From: Oscillospiraceae bacterium
Lineage (GTDB): Bacteria > Bacillota > Clostridia > Oscillospirales > Acutalibacteraceae
Assembly (NCBI GenBank): GCA_015066095.1
Contig: SVPC01000004.1
Location: forward strand, 30,677-94,676
DNA: 64,000 bases
Reading direction: 5' to 3'
In this document: one piece after another, positions 9,873-20,562 of the stretch
Layout: each line of letters opens with the position of its first letter
Numbering within the stretch: position 1 is the first letter of the stretch
Position numbers and translations under genes: made by a program
Notes under the pieces: generated by a model
Told to the model about the DNA's origin: nothing
What the model saw: the letters and a program-made list of their open reading frames with translations, nothing else
Database searches by the model: none

Positions 9873-11327
9873 TTACAAGGCTTCGATTATATCACTCGGC
9901 AAAAGTGCGCGTTCTCCTTTAATATTTGCTACCTTATCGGCTGTGGCGCTGTGAATATAAACTGCCGATTTTACGGCATTTAAAATATCCATACCCTGCG
10001 CCAGATATGAAACAATAATCCCTGCTAATACATCACCGCTGCCACCTGTTGCCATACCGGCATTACCGCAGGTATTGAAAAACACCTGTCCGTCGGGAGT
10101 TGCAACAATCGTATTTGCACCTTTAAGTACTGTAAAACAACCGTATTCTTTTGAAAAATCAGTTGCAATTTTTACGCGGTTTTGCTCAATTTCGCCCACA
10201 GTCTTACCTGTAAGACGCGCCATTTCGGCAGGATGCGGAGTTATAATAATCGAAGCGTTAGTTTTCTTTAATACATTTATATTCGAAACCAACGCATTTA
10301 TGCCATCCGCATCAATAACCAACGGAACTTTGATGTCTGTCACCAATCTCTTAACCAATTTTTTGGTGTGACGATTGTTACCTATTCCACACCCCACAAG
10401 CACGGCATCAGCCTTTTTAAGCGGTGTTTTTATGTCAATATTACCCTTAAAACTACCATTTTGGGTTTGTTTTGCGATATTGCATACCGCCTCAGGCACG
10501 GCACAGGTCAAAATATCATATATACTTTTTGGTATTACACATTTAGCAATACCCACACCGCTTCTAAGACAAGCACGTGCTGACAAAATCGCTGCACCTG
10601 CCATACCGTAACTACCGCAGAACATAACCGCCGTACCGTAACTACCCTTATGGGAGTTATGTCTTCTATCTTCAAATATCGGCGCTTCAATAGTCTTATA
10701 TTCAAAATCACAAGGAGTAACACCTATATCACACACAACCACCTGTCCTACAAAATCACTCGCGGGTGGCAATAAAAAACAGGGTTTTAGTGCTATAAAT
10801 GTCACCGTCAAATCGGCTTTAAAGCAATTACCCAAAACCTTTCCTGTATCACAGTCAATACCGCTTGGGATATCCACCGCAACCTTAAAGGCAGATACAT
10901 TATTCATATCATTTATAAGATTTTGCAACTTTTCATCTGGTGCACGATTAAGACCAATGCCGAAAATGGCATCGACTATAATATCAAATTCACCCGTCAA
11001 TTTATCGGTAACATTAACACCTGAAAGTGATGAAAAATAATGCTTAGCAGAATCGGTCGAAGGCTCACCCATCGCTAAAACAACCGTAACATCCGCTCCC
11101 TTGTCTTTCAGATTTTGGGCAATAACAAAACCGTCACCGCCATTGTTACCGTTACCACACACAACACAGACGCGCTTATTCGCAATAGGAGTATTTTGCA
11201 GTATAATTTCACTCGCCTTATCCCCTGCAATTTTCATTAACTCCATAAAAGAAAATGCGCCGTTATGGACGGCATTTTCTTCGGATTTTCTTATTTGTTC
11301 CCGAGTCAAAACATCCATACGGCACAC
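9873..11327 (-). CDS. nnrD: Bifunctional NAD(P)H-hydrate epimerase / dehydratase
   Basis: YjeF N-domain (CGNGNNGGDGFVIAQNL) and C-terminal ADP-dependent dehydratase domain (ITPHPAEMARL, GGSGDVLAGII). Confidence 0.95.
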   Translation of the reverse strand: MCRMDVLTREQIRKSEENAVHNGAFSFMELMKIAGDKASEIILQNTPIANKRVCVVCGNGNNGGDGFVIAQNLKDKGADVTVVLAMGEPSTDSAKHYFSSLSGVNVTDKLTGEFDIIVDAIFGIGLNRAPDEKLQNLINDMNNVSAFKVAVDIPSGIDCDTGKVLGNCFKADLTVTFIALKPCFLLPPASDFVGQVVVCDIGVTPCDFEYKTIEAPIFEDRRHNSHKGSYGTAVMFCGSYGMAGAAILSARACLRSGVGIAKCVIPKSIYDILTCAVPEAVCNIAKQTQNGSFKGNIDIKTPLKKADAVLVGCGIGNNRHTKKLVKRLVTDIKVPLVIDADGINALVSNINVLKKTNASIIITPHPAEMARLTGKTVGEIEQNRVKIATDFSKEYGCFTVLKGANTIVATPDGQVFFNTCGNAGMATGGSGDVLAGIIVSYLAQGMDILNAVKSAVYIHSATADKVANIKGERALLPSDIIEAL

Positions 11328-11330
11328 ACC

Positions 11331-11834
11331 TTACTTAAACGCACTATTTGATATAAATTTAGGTAAAAATTTAACCATTGCCTTTTTCATTTTTTCATTA
11401 GGAGTAAAAACTAAATACTCCGCTTTCTTACCTTCTTTTTCGCATACCATAAAATAAGCATCCTGGGACTTCCCGGGACAAGCAAACACCAATTGCTTTT
11501 TATCAATACTCTCTAAAAACGCAGGGTTGTATTTTTCCAAACGGGTAACGTGCGATACTTCAAAACTCATAAGTCTTTTTCTCGTAGATTTATTGGTAAT
11601 TCTATCAATATCCATAACACCGTTTGTAAGAATATACTCATACTCAATATTTAAAAGGCCAGTAAATTTAACAGTACCAAAAATTATACCCGCAACTGCA
11701 ACAATAAATAATGTTCCTAAAAACAAAAAAGCCAAACCGCAAAGTAACAACGCAATAACCCATGCCAAAATAAAAATTGTTATTGCTTTGCCATCTCTCT
11801 TAATCGGAACTAACTGTTCAAAAAACACATCCAT
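11331..11834 (-). CDS. Conserved two-TM membrane protein of unknown function (possibly DUF6106-like)
   Basis: Two TM helices followed by a PH-like segment (EYEYILTNGVMDIDRITNKSTRKR). Family name from memory, not checked. Confidence 0.55.
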   Translation of the reverse strand: MDVFFEQLVPIKRDGKAITIFILAWVIALLLCGLAFLFLGTLFIVAVAGIIFGTVKFTGLLNIEYEYILTNGVMDIDRITNKSTRKRLMSFEVSHVTRLEKYNPAFLESIDKKQLVFACPGKSQDAYFMVCEKEGKKAEYLVFTPNEKMKKAMVKFLPKFISNSAFK

Positions 11835-11957
11835 AATTATACTCCTGTGCTCGAATTTATATACTTATTATACACAAAATTTCTATGTCTTGCAATAGTT
11901 AAATTTATAGTATATAATATATTTAATAAAAATAAATGAAAACGAGATTTTTTAACA

Positions 11958-13568
11958 ATGAAAAGAAAAGATAAGTTTTCTCCCTTAGGTTGGGTACTAA
12001 AAATTTTCAAAAAATTCACCCTTAAAACTACGCTGATGTGCTTATCATCGATTGCGGTTTCTTTGGGGTATATTGCCCTTGCCTTTGTTTCCAAAAGCAT
12101 TTTAGAAACCAAGGACAAAAACAGCATTATAAACGGTGCGATTATTTTGGCCGTTATAATAATATTACAGGTCATCCTTTCGGGTGTTTCAGCAATGCTA
12201 AAAACATCAGTACAAGGTAAATTCACAATTGCACTGCGACAGTATTTATTTAAAGTTTTAAACTCTAAAAAATATAGCGAAACACAAAAATACCATTCAG
12301 GTGATATTTTAAACCGCTTCACATCTGATACCGAAGTTATAGTTTCAAATACGGTTTCCATCCTACCGGATATTTGCTCTATGCTCTCTAAGATTATTGG
12401 CGGTGCCGCGGCGCTTATTATACTTGAGCCGACAATTGCAGTTATTGTTATCATATTTGGCGCTTTAATCCCCGCAATCGGCCGTTTAATAAACAAAAGG
12501 TATAAATATCTACATAAAGAATGTCAACGCACCGAAGGCGAAACACGCTCGTTTTTACAAGAATGTTTTGAAAACTCTGTTGTTATAAAAACCTTTAAAA
12601 GCGAAGCACCGTTCACTCAAAAACTTTCACAATATATGCAAACTAACTACCGCTTTAAAATCAAACGCACATTGGTTTCGGTTTTTTCGCATTTGAGTTT
12701 ATATTCATTTTTCACCATAGGCTACTATGCAGTACTGGTCTGGGGTGCAGGTGCTATTGCAGATAAGGCAATATCTTACGGCACACTTATCGCTTTCTTG
12801 CAACTTGTATCTCAACTACGCGCACCGCTTCAAAATATTTCAAGCATTTTCCCGCGCTATTATGCTATTTGTGCTTCTGCAGAACGTTTGGCAGAACTTG
12901 AAAACCTTGCTAACGAACCTGTTTGCGAAAATAATCCCCTACCCGATTTTTCTTATCTGTCTGGTGAAGATATCACCTTCTCATACGGCAATAAAAATAT
13001 TTTGGAAAATTTCAATTTTAAAATTCAAAAATGCTCACTCACCGCTATAACTGGCACTTCGGGTAAAGGTAAGAGCACCTTGTTTAAACTTATTTTAGGT
13101 CTTTATGAGCCTCAAAACGGCAAATTAACTGTTAACGGTCAAACAATTGTAAACGCCGCCACACGGTCACTTTTTGCCTTTGTTCCGCAAGGTAATATGA
13201 TTTTATCGGGCACTATAAAAGAAAATCTTACTATTTGCAACCCAAATACTACCGAAGAACAACTGATAAACGCCTGTAAAACCGCAGAAATTCACGATTA
13301 TATCGTTTCTCTGCCTAATGGATATGACACACCCTTAAACGAGCGCGGCGGCGGTCTTTCAGAAGGACAAATTCAACGTTTATCCTTAGCTCGCGCACTT
13401 TTGGCAGACTCCCCTGTTTTGCTTTTGGATGAGTCTACAAGCGCACTTGACAGCGACACCGAACTTAAAGTATTGCAAAATATAAAATTGCTTAAAGATA
13501 AAACCGTAATACTTGTCACCCACCGCAAAACCGCAATAGATTTTTGCGATAATATAATAAGTATATAA
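11958..13568 (+). CDS. ABC transporter, fused permease and ATP-binding protein
   Basis: TM domain plus Walker A GTSGKGKSTL, signature LSEGQIQRLSLARALL, Walker B PVLLLDEST. Confidence 0.93.
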   Translation: MKRKDKFSPLGWVLKIFKKFTLKTTLMCLSSIAVSLGYIALAFVSKSILETKDKNSIINGAIILAVIIILQVILSGVSAMLKTSVQGKFTIALRQYLFKVLNSKKYSETQKYHSGDILNRFTSDTEVIVSNTVSILPDICSMLSKIIGGAAALIILEPTIAVIVIIFGALIPAIGRLINKRYKYLHKECQRTEGETRSFLQECFENSVVIKTFKSEAPFTQKLSQYMQTNYRFKIKRTLVSVFSHLSLYSFFTIGYYAVLVWGAGAIADKAISYGTLIAFLQLVSQLRAPLQNISSIFPRYYAICASAERLAELENLANEPVCENNPLPDFSYLSGEDITFSYGNKNILENFNFKIQKCSLTAITGTSGKGKSTLFKLILGLYEPQNGKLTVNGQTIVNAATRSLFAFVPQGNMILSGTIKENLTICNPNTTEEQLINACKTAEIHDYIVSLPNGYDTPLNERGGGLSEGQIQRLSLARALLADSPVLLLDESTSALDSDTELKVLQNIKLLKDKTVILVTHRKTAIDFCDNIISI

Positions 13569-13570
13569 AC

Positions 13571-13597
13571 AAAACCGCAACATAAGTTGCGGTTTTT
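13571..13597. terminator. Bidirectional intrinsic terminator between convergent genes
   Basis: AAAACCGCAAcataagTTGCGGTTTTT. Confidence 0.8.
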
Positions 13598-13600
13598 AAT

Positions 13601-15169
13601 TTAGTTAACTATAACCTGTTTACCTTGGAGCAGACTTTCAAGGTTTTTAGAAATCTTTTTAAAGTTTGATGAACCTATCTTTCCCATATCAATACCATCA
13701 ACAAAGCATTGATACTTAGTAGCGTTCACCTTATAAAATTTAATCACAGTCGGTTCGCGTTTAGAATCATTGTAGTTATAAGTTATAGTAAGTTCGGGTT
13801 CACCCTTTACTTTTTCGGTATCAAAATCCATAACCTCTAACATACATAAATATTGATAGAACGATTGGAAATAGGATGAATTATACACCTTACCGTCACA
13901 TTCTACAATGTATTTATTAAGTTCTTCACTTCCGCTTGGATTTTTTTCAATGTCAAAACTGTAGGTTTTAGTCTCGGTTTTTAAAGTAAGATTACTTATA
14001 TCATCAATCGATACCATAAACACCGTCTTGCTGTAAAAATCTTCTGTTCTATAATAAAGGAATGTTGCCTCATCGGCCGAAATCTTTTTAACAACCTTGC
14101 TGTCACTGCCTACAACCGCAAAATATCCGTCTTCTTGCTTTTTAAACTTATAGGTGTAGGTATAATCTTTAAACTTGACACTCAACTGATAATCGGGATT
14201 ATCCAATCCGAATTTAGCCAAAGTTTTATTCTTTACATCATAAGCATACGCGCCCGATACAGGGAAACCGTCAGCAAACACCGAGAAAACACCGTCAACA
14301 TTTTCTGCCGAGCGCTTTGTAGGACTTGTCACAAGATAAGGTATATAATCGCCTAAAAGCGAGTCGTCATTTAACTCAAACACAAGTTTTTCATCGAAAT
14401 ACTTACCCGAAAGGGTAATAGAATCAAAATCGATAAGCTTTCCATCTGAAAAATACTTATCATATTTATCGCTAAGGGTTATTCCCCCTTGAGCTTCGGT
14501 ACTTGCCAAATCGATATCGGTAAAGTTTAATGCCTCGGCCAAGCTGTCGCTGACAATATATATTTTTTCTTTACCCGAAACCTTAACATAAACACCCATA
14601 TTGTCGGGTGATTGGTCACCCACTAAAACGGTGAATTTTTCACCTTTCAAGGTTTCCACCTTGGCGGTTAGAACAGGGTTTTCTAAACCGCAATCTTTAT
14701 CGGTTTTGGTAGTAATATCGCGCACGGCATCAAAATCTACAATTTGTTCGACCTTTTGCTCAATAATACCACTACTTGTAAAGGTCTTATCATACCCTTT
14801 TACATACCAATCAATTTGTGTAATCTCTTCACCCGATTCCTCATCAACCACCTGTGTTGATTCGGAATAAAAAGTGAAAGTGCCGTTTTTATTAGTAACC
14901 GTGACGGTCTTCATATCACCTGCATCATAGTCGACAAGTTCGATAGTGTTATCACCAGTGCTTTTATCCCCGTCATCGACAGCATAGTTTTTAACTATCC
15001 AATAACCGCTGCCGATTATAATAGCCACCACCAAGCAGAGAGCCACCGTAACAAGTGCCTTATTGCTTTTTTTAGCCTTTACCTGCTTATGTGCGGCAGG
15101 GTCAGAAAACACGGTCGAAAACTCATCATCTATTTGGGTGGTTTTTTCATTTTCAAAATCGTTATTCAT
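13601..15169 (-). CDS. DUF4340-domain protein, ABC-transporter associated
   Basis: Single TM then repeated DUF4340-like segments; last gene of Gld-like ABC operon. Likely start MNNDFENEK at 15169. Confidence 0.8.
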   Translation of the reverse strand: MNNDFENEKTTQIDDEFSTVFSDPAAHKQVKAKKSNKALVTVALCLVVAIIIGSGYWIVKNYAVDDGDKSTGDNTIELVDYDAGDMKTVTVTNKNGTFTFYSESTQVVDEESGEEITQIDWYVKGYDKTFTSSGIIEQKVEQIVDFDAVRDITTKTDKDCGLENPVLTAKVETLKGEKFTVLVGDQSPDNMGVYVKVSGKEKIYIVSDSLAEALNFTDIDLASTEAQGGITLSDKYDKYFSDGKLIDFDSITLSGKYFDEKLVFELNDDSLLGDYIPYLVTSPTKRSAENVDGVFSVFADGFPVSGAYAYDVKNKTLAKFGLDNPDYQLSVKFKDYTYTYKFKKQEDGYFAVVGSDSKVVKKISADEATFLYYRTEDFYSKTVFMVSIDDISNLTLKTETKTYSFDIEKNPSGSEELNKYIVECDGKVYNSSYFQSFYQYLCMLEVMDFDTEKVKGEPELTITYNYNDSKREPTVIKFYKVNATKYQCFVDGIDMGKIGSSNFKKISKNLESLLQGKQVIVN

Positions 15170-16752
15170 TATGAACGTCTTCTCCAAACACAAACAAATA
15201 TGCAAACACCAATTATCAAGAGCGGTAATGCGATTACAAATATAATCAAAACATTATTTGCCGATGATTCAGTAACAGAAGTAGCAAAGCTTTGATCGGT
15301 AATAACCTTTGTTACAAACGAAATACCGGTATCTTCTGCACCGACAGCGCGTTCCGCCACCGCAAATGCAATATTTTTATTACTGGTATCTTCATATTCC
15401 GTATAATCGGAATAAACAAAATCGGTACTACTGAAAACAATAACATTATTTTTTATCAAATCGTTATTGCTATCATAGGTAGAGCGTTGTGAATGAATTA
15501 CAGTAGCATAAGCCTTGGCATCATCTGTATCAAAGCCTTGCCACGAATCTTTTGTTCCTACGGGTGCGTTTACAACAGTGTTTGCAGTAGCAAACAAACA
15601 AGATGTGGTTTTGTCACCGTTAACTTCAAAAGCCTGATTCATAGGAATATTACCGCTTGTTATACAAACGCTCATACCATTAAGAATATCGTCTTCGGTC
15701 GTGGTATTTGGGAAAGAACCCATAGCAGTAGGCATATCAGACAAGTGATAGTCACCTGTATCAAATAAAAGACCTTCTTCTATTTCTATACCCCACTCTT
15801 CAAGGAAACCGTAAATATTCGGTAAATAAGGTGCATTTGCAGATGCTACAAACACAAGACCCTTGTCATATTTTTCGCCGTTGTCAAGGAAAGTTGCGAT
15901 AACATTAAGTTCATCTTCAAGAAAATCTTTTGTAGGACCGATAATAAAAATAGCATCATATTTGCTTGAAATCTTGGTGATAATCTTGTCAGAAATCACA
16001 TCTACCTTGTAGTTGTTAGTTTCAAGCAATTCGCGGTAATTTGCTGAAATATCTTCAGCCGAATGACCTGTTATAAATGCAACCTTAGTGTCATTTTCAT
16101 TGGTAACATAGGCAATCGCACTTGTAAGCGCGGTTTCAATGTTGTTACCCTCGATAGTGGCAGTAGTATAACCGTACATAGCCATACTGTCATCGGTTGC
16201 TATATCGTAAATATCCTTGTAACCTACAATTTTATAGCGTTCATTTTCATTTATAGTACAACTTACGATAATGTCACCAAAAGCAATATTTTCATTTGCA
16301 TATTTAGACTGAATTTCACTAAAAGATGCGTCTTGTGTATCTAAAAATTCAACCTCAATATTATCGTTATAGTCGTTGTATTTTTCTACAAGACTAAACA
16401 TTTGTGCGTAATAACTGCTATAATCCGCTGTGGTATCAAAATAGACACCTTGTTGCTCATACTCGGTAGCGATAAGCGAACTCATATACTGTAAATATTG
16501 ATTTTCTGTAGCGCAAATTTTAACCGAAACTTCATTTTCTACCGACTCGATATACCCAATATTTTCGTCGCTTATTGTGTTAATCTTATCGGCAGTCATA
16601 TCATATTCCAGCTTAAAACGGTCAGAAACTATTGAAATCAAAACATTAAACGCAATAATACCCACTAAAACGAGTGCTATTATAATAGCCGAATAAGTAC
16701 CGCGTTTAAGTTTTATTTTATTAGTAAAAGAAGGAATATTAAATTTTTTCAT
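15169..16752 (-). CDS. GldG-family ABC transporter auxiliary protein
   Basis: N-terminal TM, FITGHSAEDISANYRELLETNNYKVD, C-terminal TM; likely start MKKFNIPSF at 16752. Confidence 0.85.
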   Translation of the reverse strand: MKKFNIPSFTNKIKLKRGTYSAIIIALVLVGIIAFNVLISIVSDRFKLEYDMTADKINTISDENIGYIESVENEVSVKICATENQYLQYMSSLIATEYEQQGVYFDTTADYSSYYAQMFSLVEKYNDYNDNIEVEFLDTQDASFSEIQSKYANENIAFGDIIVSCTINENERYKIVGYKDIYDIATDDSMAMYGYTTATIEGNNIETALTSAIAYVTNENDTKVAFITGHSAEDISANYRELLETNNYKVDVISDKIITKISSKYDAIFIIGPTKDFLEDELNVIATFLDNGEKYDKGLVFVASANAPYLPNIYGFLEEWGIEIEEGLLFDTGDYHLSDMPTAMGSFPNTTTEDDILNGMSVCITSGNIPMNQAFEVNGDKTTSCLFATANTVVNAPVGTKDSWQGFDTDDAKAYATVIHSQRSTYDSNNDLIKNNVIVFSSTDFVYSDYTEYEDTSNKNIAFAVAERAVGAEDTGISFVTKVITDQSFATSVTESSANNVLIIFVIALPLLIIGVCIFVCVWRRRS

Positions 16753-16771
16753 TATAACCAACCTCCTTTTA

Positions 16772-17473
16772 TTAAGACCATCTTCTCTTTTCAAGTGCGC
16801 GTACACACAAGAAAAGGAAAGCAACGATAATACTCAAGAAATAAATTACATCGGGTAGTGAGAAATACTCATTACCAAAATTAGTAAACATATCAATAAA
16901 TGCCAACTTTGAAACAGCAGTCGAAACCCATTCAACATTTATCATTTGCGCAATAGCCGACATATAAGATATTGTAATATTGATAACCAAGGTCAAAATA
17001 GCCGAAATAACAGGACTTTCGGTAAGGCTTGAAACCAACATACCAATAGAGATAAGCGCGCCGCCTAAAAGCAAAATACCCAAAAGAGCATAAAGGAAAG
17101 TGAAAATATTTACGCTCACATAACTCATAACAATTATTTCAAAAATAATTGTAGGAATAAAGCACATCGCAAAAACTGCAAAAGCAGCAAAATATTTACC
17201 TAAAATTATTGAGGTCAACTTAACAGGAGATGTAAGTAAAACCTGGTCAACCTTTTGGCGTCTGTCTTCACTCATAAGACGCATTGTAAGTATCGGAATT
17301 AAAAATACCGAAACGCTGAGTAATTGCGAAATTACATACTCAACCTGCGGTATACCGCTTCCGTAAATCGCCCAGAAATATAAACCCGAGAAGAAATAAA
17401 ATGCGGCAAGAATGATATATCCTATAGGAGTGGTAAAATAAGACTTAAATTCTCTTTTAAAAATAGCAAGCAT
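16772..17473 (-). CDS. ABC-2 type transporter permease subunit
   Basis: MLAIFKREFKSYFTTPIGYIILAAFYFFSGLYF; six TM; adjacent to ATPase. Confidence 0.9.
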   Translation of the reverse strand: MLAIFKREFKSYFTTPIGYIILAAFYFFSGLYFWAIYGSGIPQVEYVISQLLSVSVFLIPILTMRLMSEDRRQKVDQVLLTSPVKLTSIILGKYFAAFAVFAMCFIPTIIFEIIVMSYVSVNIFTFLYALLGILLLGGALISIGMLVSSLTESPVISAILTLVINITISYMSAIAQMINVEWVSTAVSKLAFIDMFTNFGNEYFSLPDVIYFLSIIVAFLFLCVRALEKRRWS

Positions 17474-18459
17474 TATTCTTCACCCTCCTCTTCATCATTA
17501 TAACCCATAAGTTTTCTGGCATCTTCGTAACTGCCGGCCTCCACCAAGCGTAAGAAAACCTGTTCAAGTGTCAACTTGTTACTTGTAAGCGCCAAAATGT
17601 TTTTACCGCGTGAAACAACGCGTTCAAACACAGCGCGACGCACGTCACAGCCTTCTTCGGGCTCAATTAGGAAATCTACTGTTCCCTTTTCGTTGCAACC
17701 CATACTCATAACAGATTTAACATCCTTAACAGTTGTAAGCGCTTCAAGCATTTCGGCTTCGCTGCACTCAATTCTTGCAACCAAAGAACGGTCTGTAGAA
17801 ATACGGTCAGAAAGATTTTCTGCAGTATCGTCAGCAATAATCTGACCTTTGTTAATAATTATTACGCGTTTGCAAACTGCCTGTATTTCAGACAAAATGT
17901 GTGACGAAAGAATGATTGTGTGGTTTTTACCAAGACGCGAAATCAAATTACGGATTTCGATAATCTGTTGCGGGTCAAGACCAACAGTAGGCTCGTCCAG
18001 AATAAGAACATCGGGGTTGCCCACAAGTGCCTGTGCCAAACCTACCCTTTGACGGTAACCTTTAGAAAGTTGCTTAATAAGACGATTTTGCACGTGGTCA
18101 ATCTTGATAAGTTTCATAATCTCATTAATATGCGCCTTTTTGGGGAACTTAACCTTTTTCAAATCATAAATAAAATCAAGATATTCCCTAACCTTCATAT
18201 CGGTATAAAGGGGCGGAATTTCGGGCAAATAGCCTATACGTTTCTTTGCCTCTTCGGGATTTTCCATAATGTTAAAACCGTCGACACTAACCTCACCCTC
18301 TGAAAGAGAAAGATAACCTGTCAATATGTTCATTATGGTGGATTTACCTGCGCCGTTAGGACCCAAGAAACCTATTACTTCGCCTTTTTTAATACTGAAA
18401 TTTACATCTTTAACAGCCAAGAAATTCCCGTACTTTTTAGAAAGGCCTTTAACCTCTAT
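17473..18459 (-). CDS. ABC transporter ATP-binding protein (GldA/CcmA-like)
   Basis: GPNGAGKSTIMNILTGYL, LSKGYRQRVGLAQAL, LILDEPTVGLDP. Confidence 0.95.
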   Translation of the reverse strand: MEVKGLSKKYGNFLAVKDVNFSIKKGEVIGFLGPNGAGKSTIMNILTGYLSLSEGEVSVDGFNIMENPEEAKKRIGYLPEIPPLYTDMKVREYLDFIYDLKKVKFPKKAHINEIMKLIKIDHVQNRLIKQLSKGYRQRVGLAQALVGNPDVLILDEPTVGLDPQQIIEIRNLISRLGKNHTIILSSHILSEIQAVCKRVIIINKGQIIADDTAENLSDRISTDRSLVARIECSEAEMLEALTTVKDVKSVMSMGCNEKGTVDFLIEPEEGCDVRRAVFERVVSRGKNILALTSNKLTLEQVFLRLVEAGSYEDARKLMGYNDEEEGEE

Positions 18460-18637
18460 CATAGCTAAACCTCCATAGTTTACTGCAAAATAGTATAACA
18501 TATATATAATACCATTTTTTTAATATTTTGTAAACAAAAACTTGACAGACATTACACTTTATAAAACATTGAATAAAAAAACAATTTATGATATAATACT
18601 ATCGGTTAATAAATTCCGTTTTAAAGGAGAGATATTT

Positions 18638-18967
18638 ATGTTAAGTTCTATTGTTACTTTAATTGTGGGTGTTGTGTGTATCGCACTTGGCATTTCAAAT
18701 ATGCGAGGAAATATATCGTCGCTGCATTCTTATCACCGACATCGTGTTTCAGAAGAAGATAAAATTCCTTTTGGCAAGAAAGTAGGTCTTGGTACTATTA
18801 TTATCGGCATTGGTATAATCGTGTTCAGTGGTTTATCTGCCGTAACATTTTATACCGAAAATGATGTCTTTGTTTTAGTCGGTACAGCAATTATGATTGT
18901 TAGTATTGTTGTTGGACTTGTTATCAGTTTTCGCGCAATGATTAAATATAACAAAGGCATTTTCTAA
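18638..18967 (+). CDS. Small membrane protein of unknown function
   Basis: AAAGGAGAG SD before ATG 18638; three predicted hydrophobic segments. Confidence 0.6.
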   Translation: MLSSIVTLIVGVVCIALGISNMRGNISSLHSYHRHRVSEEDKIPFGKKVGLGTIIIGIGIIVFSGLSAVTFYTENDVFVLVGTAIMIVSIVVGLVISFRAMIKYNKGIF

Positions 18968-19033
18968 TTAGTAAATTACAATTCGCCTGTCTGTTTTCAT
19001 ATTTCTTATACATAATATATTTTAATGCAAAAA

Positions 19034-19070
19034 GAAAACCCCGAAACCAAAGATGGTTTTGGGGTTTTTG
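19034..19070. terminator. Intrinsic terminator
   Basis: AAAACCCCGAAACCAaagaTGGTTTTGGGGTTTTT. Confidence 0.8.
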
Positions 19071-19091
19071 TAATCTCTTGTAAAAATAAGA

Positions 19092-19490
19092 TTAACGCTT
19101 TGAAAATTGGGGTGCACGACGTGCGCCTTTGAGACCGTATTTCTTTCTTTCCTTCATTCTGGGGTCACGAGTCAAAAGACCTGCCTTTTTGAGTTCGCTG
19201 CGGAGTTCGCCGTCGAACTGAAGAAGCGCACGAGAAATACCGTGACGGATAGCACCGGCCTGACCGGTAACACCGCCGCCTGCAACACGGCAAACGATAT
19301 CAAACTTATCAGCAGTACCTGTAAGATTAAGGGGCTGACGAACGATAAGTTTCAAGGTTTCAAGACCGAAGTAATCATCAATGTCTCTGTCATTGATAGT
19401 GATTTTACCGGTACCGTTGTAAACGCGAACACGAGCCACTGAAGATTTTCTTCTACCAGTGCCGTAAAAATATTCTTTACCTTCAAACAT
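19092..19490 (-). CDS. rpsI: 30S ribosomal protein S9
   Basis: [14 protein letters not shown] ... C-terminal [14 protein letters not shown]. Confidence 0.98.
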   Translation of the reverse strand: MFEGKEYFYGTGRRKSSVARVRVYNGTGKITINDRDIDDYFGLETLKLIVRQPLNLTGTADKFDIVCRVAGGGVTGQAGAIRHGISRALLQFDGELRSELKKAGLLTRDPRMKERKKYGLKGARRAPQFSKR

Positions 19491-19507
19491 TGTGTATTAC
19501 TCCTTTC

Positions 19508-19936
19508 TTAAAATTCATAAACTTCGGGCTTCTGAGCTACTTGCTTGTAGTCAGCGCCTGCGTAAACGTGAAGACGAGTGAGAGCCTTGCGGCCGATAGT
19601 AGTATCGGGAACCATGCCCTTAATAGCGAGTTCCATAGCCAATTCAGGACGGGTGTTCATAAGGGTAGCATACTTAACTTCCTTAAGACCGCCGATGTAA
19701 CCTGTATGACGACGATAATACTTGTTCTGTAATTTGTTACCTGTTAAAACTGCTTTATCAGCATTGATAACTATAACGTGGTCACCACAATCTACATGAG
19801 GGGTGAACTCAGGCTTAACCTTACCGCGAAGTAAATCTGCAACCTTAGTTGCGGTGCGGCCAAGAGGTCTGCCGGCTGCGTCAATAATATACCACTTACG
19901 CTGAATATCAGCAGGTTTTGCCATAAATGTTGACAT
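19508..19936 (-). CDS. rplM: 50S ribosomal protein L13
   Basis: [42 protein letters not shown] upstream of ATG 19936. Confidence 0.98.
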   Translation of the reverse strand: MSTFMAKPADIQRKWYIIDAAGRPLGRTATKVADLLRGKVKPEFTPHVDCGDHVIVINADKAVLTGNKLQNKYYRRHTGYIGGLKEVKYATLMNTRPELAMELAIKGMVPDTTIGRKALTRLHVYAGADYKQVAQKPEVYEF

Positions 19937-19995
19937 TGTAAAAACCTCCAAAAATATTTAGTACTGCAATAGTCCCCTATTGCGTCAGCTTGACT

Positions 19996-20024
19996 ATGAT
20001 ACCACACCGAAAAACTAAAGTCAA
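19996..20024 (-). promoter_or_regulatory. Sigma-A promoter for rplM-rpsI
   Basis: -35 TTGACT (20019-20024), 17-nt spacer, -10 TATCAT (19996-20001). Confidence 0.7.
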
Positions 20025-20057
20025 CACATTTTTGAAAAATTTTTAATTTACATTTCA

Positions 20058-20104
20058 CTTTCTCTCGTTTTCTCTTATTTTCTCTCATTTTCTCTTGTTT
20101 GCTA
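20058..20104 (-). repeat. Four 10-bp tandem units with phased A-tracts upstream of the rplM promoter
   Basis: tctctcgttt|tctcttattt|tctctcattt|tctcttgttt on + strand; A-tract every 10 bp on - strand. Confidence 0.85.
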
Positions 20105-20193
20105 ACTTGCGATTTTATATTTTTGCTGTAAAAAAATCGTAAAAACATAAAATAAAGCGGTCGGTTATCCGACCGCCAAAGGCTTTCTACATA

Positions 20194-20562
20194 TTATGTA
20201 GTAAACCCATTTGTATTTATATCAAGCCCAAAACTAACCGTTAGTGCCTTGTCCACCTGCCCCATAGCGTTTATATCCAAAGCGCCCATTTTTTCTTTAA
20301 GCCGTTTTTTATCAATAGTCCTTACCTGCTCGAGCAGTACTATAGAATCCTTTGCAAGACCGCACTCCACCGCATCTACCGAAATATGTGTAGGCAATTT
20401 TGTTTTATCGCGCTGGCTTGTAATTGCCGCCGCAATAACCGTAGGGCTGTATTTATTACCCACATCATTTTGAATGATAAGTACAGGTCTTACTCCACCT
20501 TGTTCTGAACCTATAACAGGACTTAAATCTGCGTAATATATTTCTCCGCGTTTAATATTCAT
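20194..20562 (-). CDS. ndoA: Type II toxin MazF/PemK family mRNA interferase
   Basis: [50 protein letters not shown]. Confidence 0.93.
   Translation of the reverse strand: MNIKRGEIYYADLSPVIGSEQGGVRPVLIIQNDVGNKYSPTVIAAAITSQRDKTKLPTHISVDAVECGLAKDSIVLLEQVRTIDKKRLKEKMGALDINAMGQVDKALTVSFGLDINTNGFTT

Noticed and set aside
13601-18459. Gld-like ABC operon as evidence for gliding motility
   Set aside because: GldA/GldF/GldG-like plus DUF4340 sets are widespread in non-gliding Firmicutes.
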